Assembly: GCA_903937225.1 (NCBI GenBank)
Contig: CAIZYO010000177.1
Location: forward strand, 1 to 21,460
Length of the DNA stretch: 21,460 bases
Direction of reading: 5' to 3'
DNA from: an uncultured Chloroflexota bacterium
GTDB lineage: Bacteria; Chloroflexota; Limnocylindria; Limnocylindrales; Limnocylindraceae
Part shown: positions 1 through 7,993 of the stretch, in pieces
Layout: each line of letters starts with the position of its first letter
How positions within the stretch are numbered: position 1 is the first letter of the stretch
Notes under the pieces: model-generated
What the model was told of the DNA's origin: nothing
The model's input: the letters and a program-made list of their open reading frames with translations, nothing else
The model's database searches: none
Made by a program: the position numbers and the translations under genes

Positions 1-100
1 CTCCGCCAACGACCAGCGCGATCAGAAGTCCTGCAAGGAGCGTGTATGAACCTTGTGCCGCGCCGATCACGGCGCTATCTGCGACGTGAACTGGGAGCAC
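1..100 (-). CDS. Start of a membrane-protein gene, cut by window edge
   Basis: A GTG at 98-100 shares its first base with the TAG stop of the SdpI-family gene (TAGTG), and the frame stays open to the window edge, giving 33 codons. The peptide begins (M)LPVHVADSAVIGAAQG and ends with a hydrophobic run (TLLAGLLIALVVGG) that looks like the start of a membrane segment. No Shine-Dalgarno is visible before the GTG; the same frame is also open further upstream through the end of the SdpI gene, so a start inside that gene is possible. I do not recognise the family. Its position as the last visible gene of the maeA-pnt-sdpI run suggests co-transcription, which is inference. Confidence 0.4.
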   Translation of the reverse strand, partial: MLPVHVADSAVIGAAQGSYTLLAGLLIALVVGG

Positions 101-828
101 TATCGCGCAGACGAACGGGCGCGCACGGTGCGGCGCTTCGGTCGCGTTGGTCGATTTGGTCGATTTGGTCGCGTGTCGTCGCGCCAGGTGCGATACGCAA
201 TCACAACTGCGGCCACGGTAGAGACGGCGAGGCCGCCGAGCAGCAAAGCGACGGGGGCGCCACCGAGGTCAACAACGTTTGCAGGGATTGCAGCAAGCCC
301 AGCGGTCGTCAGGCCGACAGAGATCCAGGCGCGACCAATAAACGCGTGCGATGCATCCCACGACTTCTCGCTCTCAAGCGTCCATGGGAGGCGCACGCCA
401 ATGGTGTAGTTCTGCTTGATCTGCGGCATGACGTAACCGAGAAGTGCGAAGAAGGCGCCGAGCGCGATCGGTGCCGCGTGGTCAAGTCGCGCCGCCTCGC
501 CGAATCCGGAATTGATGATTGCTGACTGTGTGACAGCGAAGAGGAGGACGAGCCCCATCGCCACGTACCCGATCGCCTCTGCACTGCGCACAATGTTCGC
601 GCGCTTTGGATCGAGCTTGATCGCGAGTAGGATCAGCGCCGAAGTCAGCGCAAAGACCGCAGGGAGGATAAAGAGCGCCTCGCGTCCGGCGAATCCATCC
701 GCCACGCCGTTGATATCCCAATGGATCGCTAACTGCGCGTTGGCAGGGAGCGTCTGGAAGGCGTAGAGCGTGAAGAAGCCAGTGGCGGCGAGCGCAACGG
801 TGGAGACAACCCGGGCGACGGGATTCAT
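100..828 (-). CDS. SdpI-family integral membrane protein (DUF1648 + SdpI domains)
   Basis: The 242-residue protein has about six hydrophobic segments (near residues 5-26, 52-70, 88-107, 118-135, 167-185, 193-213). Residues 28-50 carry the DUF1648 pattern (IHWDINGVADGFAGR), and residues 138-165 carry the SdpI signature (GVRLPWTLESEKSWDASHAFIG). In Bacillus subtilis SdpI gives immunity to the SdpC toxin and sequesters the repressor SdpR, but most family members are uncharacterised, and no sdpC or sdpR partner is visible here. The ATG overlaps the pntB stop by one base (TAATG), so translation is probably coupled; only a weak AAGG site precedes it. The C-terminus is a basic tail built from R-P-N/T/K tripeptides, encoded by a short DNA repeat. 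Family call is firm, function is open. Confidence 0.88.
   Translation of the reverse strand: MNPVARVVSTVALAATGFFTLYAFQTLPANAQLAIHWDINGVADGFAGREALFILPAVFALTSALILLAIKLDPKRANIVRSAEAIGYVAMGLVLLFAVTQSAIINSGFGEAARLDHAAPIALGAFFALLGYVMPQIKQNYTIGVRLPWTLESEKSWDASHAFIGRAWISVGLTTAGLAAIPANVVDLGGAPVALLLGGLAVSTVAAVVIAYRTWRDDTRPNRPNRPTRPKRRTVRARSSAR
137..172. repeat. Four 9-nt tandem units inside the SdpI-family gene
   Basis: Four consecutive 9-nt units read ttcggtcgc, gttggtcga, tttggtcga, tttggtcgc. The repeat is in frame and encodes, on the minus strand, an Arg-Pro-Asn/Thr/Lys tripeptide repeat in the cytoplasm-type basic tail of the SdpI-family protein. Copy number changes would lengthen or shorten the tail without shifting the frame. 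Confidence 0.8.
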
Positions 829-2255
829 TAGAGCGCCTTGACTTCGGAGACCACCTGCGACAGTACGCTCTTCGCATCACCGAAGAGCATGGAGGTCTTC
901 TCCAAGTAGAAGAGCTCGTTCTCAATGCCCGCAAATCCGGTCGCCATACCGCGCTTCACCACGATCACCTGCTCGGCGTCCTGCACGTTCAGGATCGGCA
1001 TGCCGTAGATCGGCGATGCAGGGTCCGTCTTTGCTGCAGGGTTCGTGACGTCATTTGCGCCGATGACAAGCGCAACGTCACACGCGTGGAACTCTTCGTT
1101 GATCTCGTCAAGGTCGAAGAGGTGATCGTATGGGACGTTCGCCTCAGCGAGGAGCACATTCATGTGTCCTGGCATTCGACCGGCAACTGGATGGATCGCG
1201 AAGCGAACGCGTCCGCCGCGCTTCTCAATGAGTTCCGCAAGCTCGCGCACCGCGTGTTGCGCCTGTGCGACCGCCATTCCGTAGCCAGGGATGATGATGA
1301 CGTTACGCGCGTATCCAATCCTCATAGCGGCGTCTTCTGCGCTGACCGACCGGGTGGTCAGCCCTTCGGAACTCTTTGTGGAGGCTGCCGCCACCTCTCC
1401 ACCGAATGCACCGAAGAGCACGTTCGCGAAGCTGCGATTCATCGCCTTCGACATCAGGATGGAGAGGATGAAGCCGCTCGCTCCGTCGAGTGCTCCGGCC
1501 ACGATCAGGACGTTGTTGCCGATCGCAAAGCCGGTCGCGCTTGCGGCGAGGCCCGCGTAGGAATTCAACAGCGAGACGACAACCGGCATGTCCGCGCCGC
1601 CGATTGGGAGCACGAGTGTCACGCCGATCACGAGCGCGAGGACGGTCATGAGGCCGAAGAGGAGAATCCCGTTGTCGCCGCTCGCCGCGGGGCCGCCCGA
1701 CTGTGTGGCGACCAGGTAGATCCAGAGTCCAATGGCGCCAACGAAGATCGCCGCATTGATGATCTTCTGACCTGGGAAGGTGATCGGTCGACCAGAGATG
1801 AAGCCCTGCAACTTGCCGAACGCCATGAAGGAGCCGGTGATTGTGAGGGCGCCGAAGACCGTCTCAAAGCCGAGCGCGACCATCTTGATGACGCCAGGTC
1901 CGCCCGGCACATCACGGTAGTGAAGGAATTCGGCGATCCCCACGAGAGTGACGGCGAGCGCGCCGAACATGTGGCTGATGGCGATGCGCTGCGGCATGGC
2001 GGTCATTGGAACGAGGAGTCCCATCGGCAGGCCGATCGCCGTGCCGATCACGAGTCCGATGATGATCAGGTCGTAGCTGATGATCTGGTGGTTGAGGAGC
2101 GTGCCGATGACTGCGAGGAGCATGCCCATCGCGGCGAGCTGCATGCCGCGTCGCGCCGTATCTGGCTTGGTGAGGCCGCGAAGGCCGAGGATGAACGCCG
2201 CCGAAGCGGCAATGTAGGCGACCTGGACGAAGAGTGCGCCGATCTCCGGGTTCAC
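828..2255 (-). CDS. pntB: NAD(P) transhydrogenase subunit beta
   Basis: PntB, 475 residues (E. coli PntB is about 462). It supplies the rest of the proton-translocating membrane domain and the NADP(H)-binding domain III of the enzyme that couples proton entry to hydride transfer from NADH to NADP+. About nine hydrophobic segments cover residues 5-265, including the conserved GGADMPVVVSLLNSYAGLAA stretch at 219-238. Domain III follows with the NADP-binding GYGMAVAQAQ at 324-333, then HPVAGRMPGHMNVLLAEA and the GANDVTNPAA region. The start is GTG, overlapping the pntAB stop as GTGA, with GGAGG seven bases upstream. The gene ends by a 1-nt overlap with the SdpI-family gene. All family landmarks are intact. 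Confidence 0.97.
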   Translation of the reverse strand: MNPEIGALFVQVAYIAASAAFILGLRGLTKPDTARRGMQLAAMGMLLAVIGTLLNHQIISYDLIIIGLVIGTAIGLPMGLLVPMTAMPQRIAISHMFGALAVTLVGIAEFLHYRDVPGGPGVIKMVALGFETVFGALTITGSFMAFGKLQGFISGRPITFPGQKIINAAIFVGAIGLWIYLVATQSGGPAASGDNGILLFGLMTVLALVIGVTLVLPIGGADMPVVVSLLNSYAGLAASATGFAIGNNVLIVAGALDGASGFILSILMSKAMNRSFANVLFGAFGGEVAAASTKSSEGLTTRSVSAEDAAMRIGYARNVIIIPGYGMAVAQAQHAVRELAELIEKRGGRVRFAIHPVAGRMPGHMNVLLAEANVPYDHLFDLDEINEEFHACDVALVIGANDVTNPAAKTDPASPIYGMPILNVQDAEQVIVVKRGMATGFAGIENELFYLEKTSMLFGDAKSVLSQVVSEVKAL

Positions 2256-2647
2256 TTTGGCGCCTCCGTCTTCTTGAACATCTTGAGCATGCGGTCGGTG
2301 ATCACGAATCCGCCAACCACGTTGATGGTGGCCGCGGCAACGGCGACCGCGCCCATGACGTTGATGTAGAAGGGTCGCTCAGCACCAGCGATCACCAGGC
2401 TCGCAACCAGGCTGATCGCAGAGATTGCGTTCGTTGCCGCCATCAGTGGCGTGTGCAGGAGCGGCGGCACCTTGGTGATGATCTGGTAGCCGGTGAATGC
2501 AGCGAGGAGGAAGACGTACACCTCGACGATCTGCGCGTCCACCAGCGTCCCACCCGCCGTGCCGCTTGCAGCCGTGGTCGATGGGCCGCTCACAAGCGTG
2601 ATGGCGACAGTGGCCACTCCGAGTGCGGTTGCAATCACACTGAACAT
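2252..2647 (-). CDS. pntAB: NAD(P) transhydrogenase subunit alpha 2 (membrane part)
   Basis: This 131-residue protein corresponds to the C-terminal membrane part of E. coli PntA. It has about four hydrophobic segments and the characteristic sequence VFLLAAFTGYQIITKVPPLL followed by HTPLMAATNAISAI, which lines up with the conserved H-T-P-L-M-S-x-T-N-A-I-S region. Having this as a separate gene matches the split-alpha organisation known from Rhodospirillum rubrum (pntAA, pntAB, pntB). The ATG has AGGAG (2655-2659) seven bases upstream; the 3' end overlaps pntB by 4 nt. The protein should work only as part of the Pnt complex in the cytoplasmic membrane. Confidence 0.95.
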   Translation of the reverse strand: MFSVIATALGVATVAITLVSGPSTTAASGTAGGTLVDAQIVEVYVFLLAAFTGYQIITKVPPLLHTPLMAATNAISAISLVASLVIAGAERPFYINVMGAVAVAAATINVVGGFVITDRMLKMFKKTEAPK

Positions 2648-2657
2648 CTCAATGCTC

Positions 2658-3764
2658 CTATCGCTTCACAGGTTCGCCGGCGTTTGTGACGAGCATGGGG
2701 CCCGTCACCTCATCTGCCGCATCAATCTTCAGTGCGCCACCCTCTGCCGTGAGGTGGGTGATCAGCGTACGCACGTTCGTCGAGAACATCTGTGAAGCGT
2801 GCAGTGGCACGCTTGCGGGGATGTTTGCTGCGCCGATCAGCTGCACGCCGTGCTTAACCACGGTCTCGCCAGCGACAACACCTTCAACATTCCCTCCCGA
2901 TTCAGCGGCAAGGTCTACCACAACGGAGCCTGCACGCATGGTGGCGAGCATTGCGTCGGTGACAAGGATTGGCGCATTACGACCAGGGATCAGGGCCGTG
3001 GTGATCACGAGATCCTGACTGCTAATGTGCGCGGCGATGATTGCGGCGTTCTGTGCCGTCTCGTCTTCCGTCTGCGCGCGCGCATATCCGCCGGTCCCCT
3101 CTGCCTTCGCCGCGGGTTCTACGAACTGCGCGCCGAGCGAGCGCACCTGCTCGCCTGCAGCACCGCGCACGTCAAACGCTGAGACAACGGCGCCGAGTCG
3201 ACGCGCCGTTGCAATCGCCTGCAGCCCTGCAACGCCCGCACCCATGATGAACGCCTTCGCCGGCGCAATGGATCCTGCTGCGGTGGTGAGCATGGGGAGG
3301 AACTTGTCGAGCGCGGCGGCACCGATCAGCGCCGCCTTGTATCCAGCCACGCCGCTCTGCGAAGAGAGGACGTCCATGGATTGCGCGCGAGTGATGCGCG
3401 GCACAAGCTCCAGCGCGAGTGCGGTGATCTTGGCGCTCGCGAGCGCTGAGAGGATCTCTTCGTTTGCGCCCGGGGTGAGGAGGGCGATGAGCGTGCAGCC
3501 TTTCGGGAGGGCGGCGACTTCTTCTGCGCTTGGCTTTCGCACCTTCGCCACCACGTCAGGCGCAGCGGCGGCGAGCGCCGCGGCATCCGCGACAAGGGTC
3601 ACTCCCGCCTTCTCATACGCGGCATCCAGGAAGCCTGCGGCGCTACCCGCGCCGCGCTCGACAACGACCTGATGCCCCGCGGCGATGATCTTGGCGGCTG
3701 CGTCTGGGACGAGCGCCACGCGGCGCTCGCCAGGGAGTCGCTCGCGGAGAATCCCGATCTTCAT
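2658..3764 (-). CDS. pntAA: NAD(P) transhydrogenase subunit alpha 1 (NAD-binding part)
   Basis: This 368-residue soluble subunit is domain I of transhydrogenase, which binds NAD(H). Visible landmarks are the N-terminal IGILRERLPGERRVALVP typical of the alanine dehydrogenase/PNT family, the RAQSMDVLSSQS loop at 126-137 (containing the conserved Arg-Gln-Asp residues), and the Rossmann GAGVAGLQA at 175-183 followed by the acidic residue in AFDVR. The ATG at 3764 has AGGAT about eight bases upstream. It lies 27 nt downstream of maeA and 10 nt upstream of pntAB, consistent with one transcript. Alanine dehydrogenase is ruled out by the adjacent pntAB and pntB genes and by the RQD-loop sequence. Confidence 0.96.
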   Translation of the reverse strand: MKIGILRERLPGERRVALVPDAAAKIIAAGHQVVVERGAGSAAGFLDAAYEKAGVTLVADAAALAAAAPDVVAKVRKPSAEEVAALPKGCTLIALLTPGANEEILSALASAKITALALELVPRITRAQSMDVLSSQSGVAGYKAALIGAAALDKFLPMLTTAAGSIAPAKAFIMGAGVAGLQAIATARRLGAVVSAFDVRGAAGEQVRSLGAQFVEPAAKAEGTGGYARAQTEDETAQNAAIIAAHISSQDLVITTALIPGRNAPILVTDAMLATMRAGSVVVDLAAESGGNVEGVVAGETVVKHGVQLIGAANIPASVPLHASQMFSTNVRTLITHLTAEGGALKIDAADEVTGPMLVTNAGEPVKR

Positions 3765-3791
3765 AGCGGTAATCCTATCGCCCCCTCTGAT

Positions 3792-5486
3792 TTAGGCAGG
3801 AAGGTACGGCCGATACGCAGGACTCCACATCGCCGCGTCCACCAGTTCTGCAATGCGCTCCTCGGGGACGGCGGGCGCCCACCCGCCCTTAACCCCCGCG
3901 CGAACCACCGCGATCGCGATGTTTCGGCTGATTGAGTGGAGTTGTGCGAGGGGCGGGTAGATGGAGTCACGACCCGGCGGGGTGAGTGCGGCAAGGTGCT
4001 CCGCCGCCACAAGGAAGGCCTCGTCCGGAATCTTGTTGAGCCGACCCGCGATCGCGGCAAGGCCAACGCCCGGGAAGATGTAGACATTGTTCGCCTGGCT
4101 GATTGGGTGCGTCGCACCACCAGCGGTGACGGGCGCAAACGGTGAGCCAGTTGCAACGAGTGCACGTCCGCCACTCCAGTTAAGGATCTGCTCTGGCGTT
4201 GCCTCTGCGCATGACGTTGGATTCGAGAGCGGCCAGATCAAGGGTGACGGCGCGGCGGCCGACACAGCACGGATCGCCGCTTCGGTGAACGCGCTCGCCT
4301 GACCGCTCGTCCCAATGAGCGCGGTGGGTGCGATCAGCGTCACGATCTCTTCAAGCGTTGGCGCTGAGCTCAGCGTGTGTAGCTTGAGCGCCTGGAACGT
4401 TTCGCTGCTGATGGCGAGCTCGCTCTTGCCGTCGGTCAGATCAGTTCGACCTTCGTGCACGATCCCCTTTGAATCCATCGCAATAATTGCGCGCGCGCGT
4501 TCACTCTCGCTCGCCCCCGCGCTCTCAAGGTGTTTCCGCAGCAGTCTGGCAATGCCGAGAGTTGCAGCACCCGCTCCGTAGAAGAGGAAGCGTTGATCAC
4601 TCATGCGCGTACTCCCTGATCCACCACCAGCGTTCACCGCGGCAATCAGGCCCGCGAGCGCAACGGCACCCGTCCCCTGAATATCGTCGTTAAATGAAGG
4701 GACGCTGTTGCGGTAACGCTCAAGGATTTTGATCGCGTTCTCTTGCTTGAAATCTTCCCACTGGATCACGCAGCCAGGTAGCGCCGTCGCTACCGCCTCA
4801 ACAAATGATTCAATGAATGCGTCGTACGCGGCGCCGCGGAGGCGCGGCTTGCGCCACCCCAAATACGCAGGGTCGCTGAGCAGTTCTTGGTTATCCGTCC
4901 CCACATCGAGTGAGACGGGGAGCGCCCATGACGGTTGAATTCCAGCGGCGGCGGTATAGAGCGAAAGCTTGCCGATCGGAATGCCCATCCCTCCAACGCC
5001 AAGATCGCCAAGTCCAAGGATGCGTTCGTTATCTGTCACCACGATCAGCCGCGTCTCTCCGCCGCCTGCCGCATTGTGGAGGAGCTCAGGAATTCGACTC
5101 TGATCATCTGGTGTCACCCATGCACCGCGGGCGCGCCGCCAGATTTGACTCCAACGCTTGCACGCCTCACCAACCGTTGGCGTGTACACAACTGGGAGGA
5201 ACTCCTCCATGTTTTCTGCGAGCAACCGGTAGAAGAGCGTCTCATTTCGATCCTGCAGCGCGGCAAGACCGATGTAGCGCTCAAGTGGATCCTGCTTCCG
5301 GCGAATCTTCTGCAACTCGACGGCGACCTGCTCTTCAAGCGTAAGGACGGTTGCAGGGAGGAGTCCGTCGAGCCCAAGGAGTCGGCGCTCATCCTTGGTA
5401 AACGCCGTGTCCTTATTCAACGTGGGGCGGCTCAACAGCGCCTTGCCACGCTCCTTTACGGCGATCGGAGGGAGGGGTGTGCTCAT
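3792..5486 (-). CDS. maeA: NAD-dependent malic enzyme (malate to pyruvate + CO2)
   Basis: This 564-residue protein matches the E. coli MaeA (SfcA) type in length (565) and order of motifs. It oxidatively decarboxylates malate to pyruvate and CO2 with NAD+. Seen are VVYTPTVGEAC with the catalytic Tyr at 101, VTDNERILGLGDLG followed by GGMGIPIGKLSLY with the general-base Lys at 173, the metal ligands in WEDF (about 244-245) and FNDDIQGT (267-268), the Rossmann region FLFYGAGAATLGIA, and PLSNPTSCAEATPEQ. It is the first gene of the minus-strand run leading into the transhydrogenase genes. No Shine-Dalgarno precedes the ATG; a TATCCT hexamer lies 9 nt upstream, so the transcript leader is probably only a few bases. 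Cofactor preference (NAD over NADP) is inferred from family similarity. Confidence 0.95.
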   Translation of the reverse strand: MSTPLPPIAVKERGKALLSRPTLNKDTAFTKDERRLLGLDGLLPATVLTLEEQVAVELQKIRRKQDPLERYIGLAALQDRNETLFYRLLAENMEEFLPVVYTPTVGEACKRWSQIWRRARGAWVTPDDQSRIPELLHNAAGGGETRLIVVTDNERILGLGDLGVGGMGIPIGKLSLYTAAAGIQPSWALPVSLDVGTDNQELLSDPAYLGWRKPRLRGAAYDAFIESFVEAVATALPGCVIQWEDFKQENAIKILERYRNSVPSFNDDIQGTGAVALAGLIAAVNAGGGSGSTRMSDQRFLFYGAGAATLGIARLLRKHLESAGASESERARAIIAMDSKGIVHEGRTDLTDGKSELAISSETFQALKLHTLSSAPTLEEIVTLIAPTALIGTSGQASAFTEAAIRAVSAAAPSPLIWPLSNPTSCAEATPEQILNWSGGRALVATGSPFAPVTAGGATHPISQANNVYIFPGVGLAAIAGRLNKIPDEAFLVAAEHLAALTPPGRDSIYPPLAQLHSISRNIAIAVVRAGVKGGWAPAVPEERIAELVDAAMWSPAYRPYLPA

Positions 5487-5495
5487 AGGAGGGAC

Positions 5496-5501
5496 AGGAT
5501 A
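5496..5501 (-). promoter_or_regulatory. Probable -10 element of the maeA-pnt operon
   Basis: TATCCT on the minus strand ends 9 nt before the maeA ATG, so a start about 7 nt downstream would leave a 2-3 nt leader. No convincing TTGACA-like -35 box is visible. It shares a 42-bp divergent region with the response-regulator promoter. Confidence 0.5.
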
Positions 5502-5516
5502 GCCGCGCGGCGGGTG

Positions 5517-5522
5517 TAAAGT
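5517..5522 (+). promoter_or_regulatory. Leaderless-type -10 element of the response regulator operon
   Basis: TAAAGT (TANNNT) ends exactly 6 nt before the ATG at 5529, so transcription should begin at or next to the A of the start codon. No Shine-Dalgarno lies at usable distance; the aggaggg at 5487-5493 is about 35 nt away, too far to serve. Confidence 0.6.
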
Positions 5523-5528
5523 CTGAGC

Positions 5529-6257
5529 ATGGCTGCGACGATCCTCGTTGTTGAAGACGATCCCGCCGTCTCCCTCGCGCTCGAAGTGGCGTTGAAGGGG
5601 GAGGGGTATACCGCGCTGCTCGCGGCAACCGGCGATAAAGGCCTGGAGATTGGCCTTGCGCAGGCACCAGACCTGCTCATCCTTGATGTCCGCCTTCCAG
5701 GAATCGATGGGTTTGAGCTGCTGCGTCGACTCCGCGCGGGAGGCTCAAAGGCACCCGTGATCATCCTCACGGCGCGAGACGAAGAGGTGGATACGATCCT
5801 CGGGCTTGAGCTCGGCGCGGATGACTATATGACGAAGCCCTTCCGCGTCCGAGAACTGCTCAGCCGTGTGAAGTCCCAGTTGCGACGGGCATACGGCGAC
5901 CTCGCGGACGCGCTCGGCGGGCGGATCATCCGCGCCGACGAGCTCCTTATTGACCTTGAGCGCAGGCGGGTGAGCCGTGCGGGGAAGAAGATTGCCCTCA
6001 CGCCAACCGAGTTTGAAATCCTGCGACTCCTTGCGGAGAAGCCAGGGCGCGTCTTCAGCCGACGCGACCTTCTCGAGCGAGTGCGCGACTACGACGCGGC
6101 GATCAGTGGCGATGAGAAGACGATCAATGTGCATGTGAGCCACCTCCGCGACAAGATTGAAGTTGATCCTTCAAATCCTCGCTTTGTCAGCACCGTGCGT
6201 GGCGTTGGCTACGCCTTTGCGGATCGGAGTGACCGCGGCGAGCGGAGCGGATCCTGA
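5529..6257 (+). CDS. OmpR/PhoB-family response regulator
   Basis: The 242-residue protein is a DNA-binding two-component regulator. The receiver domain (about 4-115) has the acidic triad E9-D10-D11, the phospho-acceptor D53 in LILDVRLPGIDG, T81 in IILTARDE and K103 in YMTKPFR. A winged-helix output domain follows (about 135-235), with IALTPTEFEILRLLAEKPG, FSRRDLLERV, INVHVSHLRDKI and FVSTVRGVGYAF. The start at 5529 is fixed by the leaderless-type promoter 6 nt upstream. Its stop is overlapped by 4 nt (CTGA) by the sensor kinase that presumably phosphorylates it. With the protease downstream, the arrangement suggests an envelope-stress circuit. Confidence 0.95.
   Translation: MAATILVVEDDPAVSLALEVALKGEGYTALLAATGDKGLEIGLAQAPDLLILDVRLPGIDGFELLRRLRAGGSKAPVIILTARDEEVDTILGLELGADDYMTKPFRVRELLSRVKSQLRRAYGDLADALGGRIIRADELLIDLERRRVSRAGKKIALTPTEFEILRLLAEKPGRVFSRRDLLERVRDYDAAISGDEKTINVHVSHLRDKIEVDPSNPRFVSTVRGVGYAFADRSDRGERSGS
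6244..6257 (+). promoter_or_regulatory. Ribosome binding site and CTG start of the histidine kinase
   Basis: GGAG at 6244-6247 is followed after 6 nt by CTG at 6254-6256, which overlaps the regulator's TGA stop (6255-6257) as CTGA. In the kinase frame there is no ATG, GTG or TTG between the upstream in-frame stop (TGA at 6230-6232) and a TTG at 6335, which lies inside the first membrane helix. CTG is therefore the best start. Confidence 0.6.
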
Positions 6258-7993
6258 GCTCCATCTACACGCGTCTCTATAGCCTTCCGCCCCGAGGCCT
6301 GCGCGCGCGACTCACCGCCGCCTTTCTCGGGATCTTGGCGGTTGCACTCACGCTCTCCGGCCTCCTTGTTATTGACCGCGTCAGCAGCGAACTCCAGTCA
6401 CAAGAGTTCGCGTCCCTGCAAGTGCGCCGAATGGCCGTCTCAAGCGCAGCGCGCAGCATTGCGATCGCCGCCGCGTCCGATGGGAGCGTGGTAACTAAAT
6501 CAGGCACGCTAAATCCACTTGTTCAAGAACGATTCTTGCTACAAGATCCTGAACTGCAAGGGCTCGCCACCGTCATCGCCCGTGCCGATGTGCGCTTGCG
6601 GTTTGGAACGTGGGATGAAGCGCAGCAGAAGTTCGCCCCTCTCGAAGGCTCCACGTTCACCATTGACTCTTCTGGCGTTGAGGCGGCTGCGGGTGAGCGA
6701 CGTGATCCGATTGAGAGCGGCTCGGAGATTGTGCTCCTTGGCGGAACCGAGGTGCTCGCGGCGGTTGAGGTGACGCTGGAGCAGCCACTCTCGACGCGCG
6801 CGACGCGCATTGCACAGGTCACTGGCGCAATCACGCTCGTCGGACTTCTTGCACTCGGTGCAACGATCCTCTTTGCCACACTTGCCGCGCGCCGATTTGC
6901 AAAGCCAGTACGACTCTTGTCGGAGACGGCGAGTGCGATCGGTGATGGTGATCTCTCTGCGCGCGTCCCTACTGGGCCAGAGGTTGCCGCCAACATTGAG
7001 ATGGAGGCCCTACTTGAAGGATTCAATCGCATGGCGAGCCGCCTTGAAACCACCGTGGGCGCGCTGAAGCGTGAGCGGGATCGCGGTCAAGAGCATCTCG
7101 CCGATGTCTCGCATGAGTTGCGAACACCGCTGGCGGCGCTTCGCGCATTTGTTGATCTTCTTGACGAAGGCGGGACCACAGACCCAGCAACGCGGAAGCG
7201 TCTGTTAAGTGAAGCGGGGCGCCAACTCGAGCGCATGGATGCACTCACCGCCAACATCCTTGAGCTCTCACGGTTTGATGCAGGGATTGCTCGACCAGAG
7301 TTTGCGGAGACCGACCTTCGTTCGAGTGTCAGTGCCGCGATTGAACAGGCGGCGGCGGGGGCGCGTCGTCGTGGTGTCGCACTGGACGAGCGGCTCCCAG
7401 CGCGGCGCGTGGTGATTCGACACGACGCGACGCTTGTGGGTCAGGCGGTGGCAAACCTGGTTGGGAACGCGCTGAAGTTCACACCAAAGGGTGGGAGTGT
7501 CTCCGTTGCGGTGCGACCGCTCGCAACCGGCGCCGCAACGATCACCGTCAGTGACACCGGAGTTGGCATCGCCGCAGAAGAGTTGCCTCGCATCTTTGAT
7601 CGCTTCTATCGGGGCACGGAGGGACTTGCCGCATCACGAAAGGAGACGCGCGCCTCTGGATCAGGCCTCGGACTCGCAATCGTGAAGTCAATCGTGGACA
7701 TGCACGCCGGTCGCATTGTTGTTGAGAGTCTCCCTGGGAGTGGGACAAGCTTCACCCTGACGCTCCCCGCCGATCCGCTCGCAGACGCGGATAGTGCGGT
7801 GGAGCCAACTCCCGCCACACAACCCGCCGCTACCTTAATCAGCGTTGGACGTCGCGCAGCGGCGCTCCTCGGTGAGGTTGCGAAAACTTCACTTCGTCTA
7901 CGGCGTGTTCTTCGCGCGGATACGACATCCTCTACGCTGAGTGAGCCGCCTGCGCCTGATCGCGCACTGCCAACCACAAAGGAGAAGACGTGA
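6254..7993 (+). CDS. Sensor histidine kinase with HAMP domain
   Basis: With the CTG start the protein has 579 residues: a short N-terminal tail, a first membrane helix (about 20-42), an extracytoplasmic sensor region of roughly 140 residues, a second helix (about 193-215), HAMP (about 216-268), and a HisKA domain with the phospho-acceptor His at about 287 in DVSHELRTPLAALRAF. The ATPase domain has N-box NLVGNALKF, G1 DTGVGIAAEEL, F-box FDRFYRG and G2 GSGLGLAIV. A tail of about 75 residues follows it, with an Arg-rich stretch (LRLRRVLRA). A TTG at 6335 would truncate the first helix. The gene overlaps both neighbours by 4 nt, so it is almost certainly the partner of the upstream regulator. The stimulus is unknown. 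Confidence 0.93.
   Translation: MSSIYTRLYSLPPRGLRARLTAAFLGILAVALTLSGLLVIDRVSSELQSQEFASLQVRRMAVSSAARSIAIAAASDGSVVTKSGTLNPLVQERFLLQDPELQGLATVIARADVRLRFGTWDEAQQKFAPLEGSTFTIDSSGVEAAAGERRDPIESGSEIVLLGGTEVLAAVEVTLEQPLSTRATRIAQVTGAITLVGLLALGATILFATLAARRFAKPVRLLSETASAIGDGDLSARVPTGPEVAANIEMEALLEGFNRMASRLETTVGALKRERDRGQEHLADVSHELRTPLAALRAFVDLLDEGGTTDPATRKRLLSEAGRQLERMDALTANILELSRFDAGIARPEFAETDLRSSVSAAIEQAAAGARRRGVALDERLPARRVVIRHDATLVGQAVANLVGNALKFTPKGGSVSVAVRPLATGAATITVSDTGVGIAAEELPRIFDRFYRGTEGLAASRKETRASGSGLGLAIVKSIVDMHAGRIVVESLPGSGTSFTLTLPADPLADADSAVEPTPATQPAATLISVGRRAAALLGEVAKTSLRLRRVLRADTTSSTLSEPPAPDRALPTTKEKT

Noticed and set aside
1086..2369. 427-codon plus-strand open frame across pntB
   Set aside because: It is antisense to the intact pntB/pntAB genes, and its product is a run of His, Asp, Glu and Arg typical of the reverse frame of a GC-rich gene.
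5487..5493. aggaggg as ribosome binding site for the response regulator
   Set aside because: It is about 35 nt from the ATG at 5529 and in the wrong orientation for maeA; it is likely a chance match.
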